Assembly (NCBI GenBank): GCA_036852015.1
Contig: JAANDG010000327.1
Location: forward strand, 1 to 64,000
Origin: Pelodera strongyloides
Lineage: Eukaryota > Nematoda > Chromadorea > Rhabditida > Rhabditidae
Direction of reading: 5' to 3'
DNA length: 64,000 nucleotides
Under the pieces are notes generated by a model. That model had not been told where the DNA came from. It did not search any database and saw nothing but the letters and a program-made list of their open reading frames with translations. Below, one piece after another: positions 57,897-64,000 of this stretch. The translations under genes and the position numbers were made by a program. The first letter of the stretch is position 1. Every line of letters begins with the position of its first letter.

Positions 57897-59979
57897 TCTG
57901 GAATAATTTATCATTTTTTTTCCTAATCTATTGCCCGTGTCTCGCACAGTCGTTTTGGTATATTGGAGGGTTGCGCCAGAGATGCGACAGACATTATGTT
58001 CGCGCTCTCCTGGCCCACCAGCCGCGCACTTTGGACCTATTTTCCAGGCCGCCCACAGACCAAAATTCTAAAGTATCATGGTTCTGTGGCAAAAGTCAAC
58101 TAATTTTAGGCAAAAAGGTTCGTTCACATGCACCTGTTATTACATTAAAATAAAAAGAAAAGGTACAAACGTGCTGCGCTATAGAGCTATAACTTTTTAT
58201 GATGGATGACGCGTGACTGTCGTCAAAGAACGTGGTGTATGAAGCTTGCCGAAACTACCGAAAATAGAACATCTAGAACAACACTCCCTGGGCCCCGGGA
58301 AATCCCTTGAAATACAAAATCTCAATTTCAGAAATCGAAACTATTCAAATTGAAGTAATACCGAAAACCCCCTCTCGATAATAATTTGTTTTTCTAAAAT
58401 ACATACCCTATTTTATTTATGGCTGTAGTTATTTGCGAAATTTAGTTATTTTCAGCGTAATGAAAAATGAAAAGGTCCCCAAATACTCTGCGCGATTCCA
58501 ATGTCTCGTGTTAATAATACACAAATAAACATTAATATGTTTATATTGAAAATAAATGTGCTCACGATGTTATAGTTTCCCACAATTTGTTATTCAATAA
58601 TGATTATTCATCATTTTCCACATACATATAACAGCACAATGGCATAGAGCCAGGAACCAATTTTTAATTTTTTAAACCGATTTTTTTGTGTTTTCATTAT
58701 TTATATCATACTTTCTTCTTTCCTATTCTTATTTCATGAGGCGCGTTGCTTTTTTACTTCCTTAGTTCGTTTACAAAAGCCACAATTTAAAGTTTGAACT
58801 CGAAGAACTTTTTGTGTGTTTTGGGTAGAGATGGTCAAACATCAAATTTTTAACGATATTTAAATTCGACAGGAACCGAACAGGTTTGAAAGTCATAAAG
58901 GCCGAGCGAAATATTATATTGATATTATAATAGAGGTTCGGTGTTAGTATACAGTATACATTCGACTTTTTATTGACCCAACAAGGTACTAAACATGGCA
59001 TGAGGCATGACTGTCCTGTCCAGCCAGATACTCGGTTTACTTGTGGTTCATATAATTTATATTGTCTTTGACTGGTAATAAGTGGTAGCTAATGAATGAC
59101 CACTCGGAAAGTATTCGTAGGAGTAACAAGCTCTTATGTTATACAATTTAATTGTCTACATTATGAGTATGAGCAATTATTTTAAATTTAAATTTTGTTT
59201 GAACGCCGACTGAGTTTTGTCCATTTTATCTTTTACCTTTCTTGTTAATTTCTTGTGATAACATACTGACCTTTTGTGCAAACATTGGTGCCGATAAATT
59301 TGAGTACTTGGCTGTACACATTTACTTGATAGTTCATTTTACGATTTTTCACAATCAGAACTTTGCCCCAGTGCCGCAATTTTAAAATGGTCGGGCTCAT
59401 AAAAATCAATATATCGAAACTTTAGTGCACCAAAACTGGTGCCCCCAATTAGTGCCAAAATGGGGCCGCGCAAACCGCAAACGCCAAATAAGCGCGGCAC
59501 CCAAATAGAGGTTCTTCAATGTAACCACTTCAAAATTTCAGTGATTAATGAAACAAACTTTGCCCAATTAGTAAAAACGCATAATTATGTTGATTGCTTG
59601 TTATAAATAATTAATGGGTGTTAATTATAGCGTAAGTTTCCTATTACTTTTAATTACATCAATTACACGATCTTTTTTTGTTAATTTTTGATTCATGGTC
59701 GGTAATCCATCGTAAATTTAGAGTTCCCTGTAGTAGATGGTTATAATTCTAATTATCATCAACAAAGTCTCTAATTTAGTTCTTATTTTCGGTTAATTGC
59801 TTAGAGAAGGTCACGTTTTCCTCAGCGAGTAGGTAAATGAATTTTCTCTTGTAACCATAATCATAATTGTTCCTAATTTGCGATCCGAGAATCCGAATCC
59901 GAAGATTGTCTGTCTTTTGCAATGAACCCTTGTTTATTCTTTCGTGTTGTGAGCACCTGCAACGAAACTCAAGAGTTGC

Positions 59980-60080
59980 GCGCGGCCATTCCTATTCGGC
60001 GCGCATTTTGTTTCTCCATTTCTTTGCGGCGCGCATTTTGTGTCCCGAAATGGTGCGGCGCGCAACTCATCGGTTCTGTT
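59980..60080. repeat. GC-rich island upstream of the carboxylesterase gene
   Basis: GGCGCGCATTTTGT occurs twice (about 60000 and 60030) within a stretch bounded by GAGTTGCGCGCGGCC and GGCGCGCAACTC, which are inverted. A small palindromic repeat about 160 bases before the gene start. Confidence 0.65.
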
Positions 60081-60239
60081 CTCAGTGTACGCTATGTTTT
60101 ATTCCTGTAATAAAAACAATGGATGAATATTTCCATAGGATAAAAATACGCGAATGGTAATTCTTTAGAAATAACAGTACCTACTAGTGCTAAACAATAA
60201 ATTATTGATTTTAGATAATTCATTCCGACTACTGACAAA

Positions 60240-64000
<3,761 letters not shown>

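Larger units (their letters stand above)
55856..60239. other. Four-kilobase spacer with hairpin and tandem repeats
   Basis: No gene recognised. The 56005-56262 open frame (85 residues, Cys- and Phe-rich) and the 56235-56489 frame lie in T-rich DNA and have no splice partners. The stretch contains a solo MITE right end (GGTATTTCGCTTTAAA, about 56361-56377), a 30-base tandem repeat, the large hairpin element, and GC-rich patches at 59440-59515 and 59980-60080. Confidence 0.55.

Overview
This window is nuclear DNA from a rhabditid nematode, most likely a Caenorhabditis-like species. The reasons are interstitial arrays of the nematode telomere unit TTAGGC, small exons separated by mostly short introns with TTTCAG/TTTTAG acceptors, acceptor sites placed directly before start codons (as expected for spliced-leader trans-splicing), and AT-rich spacers full of short palindromic elements. 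All exon models were spliced by eye and checked for reading frame; there is no transcript support and no database search.

Layout: a mitochondrial-type cyclophilin (30-1866, minus) lies downstream of a complete 14-exon TRM13 tRNA methyltransferase gene (2388-7193, minus). A small secreted protein made almost only of Cys and Gly follows (8829-10340, minus), then a long nicotinic-type ligand-gated ion channel gene (10769-17530 or further, minus). About 8 kb from 17531 to 25689 holds no convincing gene, only repeats and one orphan exon-like ORF near 20.1-20.3 kb. A CR1/jockey-like LINE with a frameshifted polymerase occupies 25690-28720, followed by 5 kb of repeat-rich spacer. The right half is gene-rich: a small LAPTM-like membrane protein (33840-35195, plus) with a tRNA-like sequence in an intron, an 11-exon choline/ethanolamine phosphotransferase (36396-40880, minus), an actin maturation protease (42443-44043, plus), a serpentine chemoreceptor that may be broken (45632-48234, minus), SRP14 (51265-52138, minus), the BORC subunit KXD1 (53868-55814, plus), and a secreted type-B carboxylesterase that runs off the window (60240-64000, plus).

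Most genes are independent housekeeping functions (tRNA modification, protein folding, phospholipid synthesis, actin maturation, secretory targeting, lysosome positioning) rather than one pathway. The only operon-like pair is TRM13 then cyclophilin: same strand, 521 bases apart, each with a splice-acceptor signal just before its ATG.

Repeats shape the region. A palindromic MITE family ending in AAAGCGAAAT occurs at least twelve times, mostly in introns and spacers. A second palindrome family (GTATTCACCAACAC ends) has three copies. A GC-rich family with CACTGAGGAAACTTGGCC-like ends is scattered throughout. I found no clear new multi-gene system. The best candidates for follow-up are the Cys/Gly secreted protein with a duplicated exon, the telomere-repeat insertion at a duplicated receptor exon, the inverted duplication flanking the SRP14-KXD1 interval, and a 458-base hairpin at 57.4-57.9 kb.
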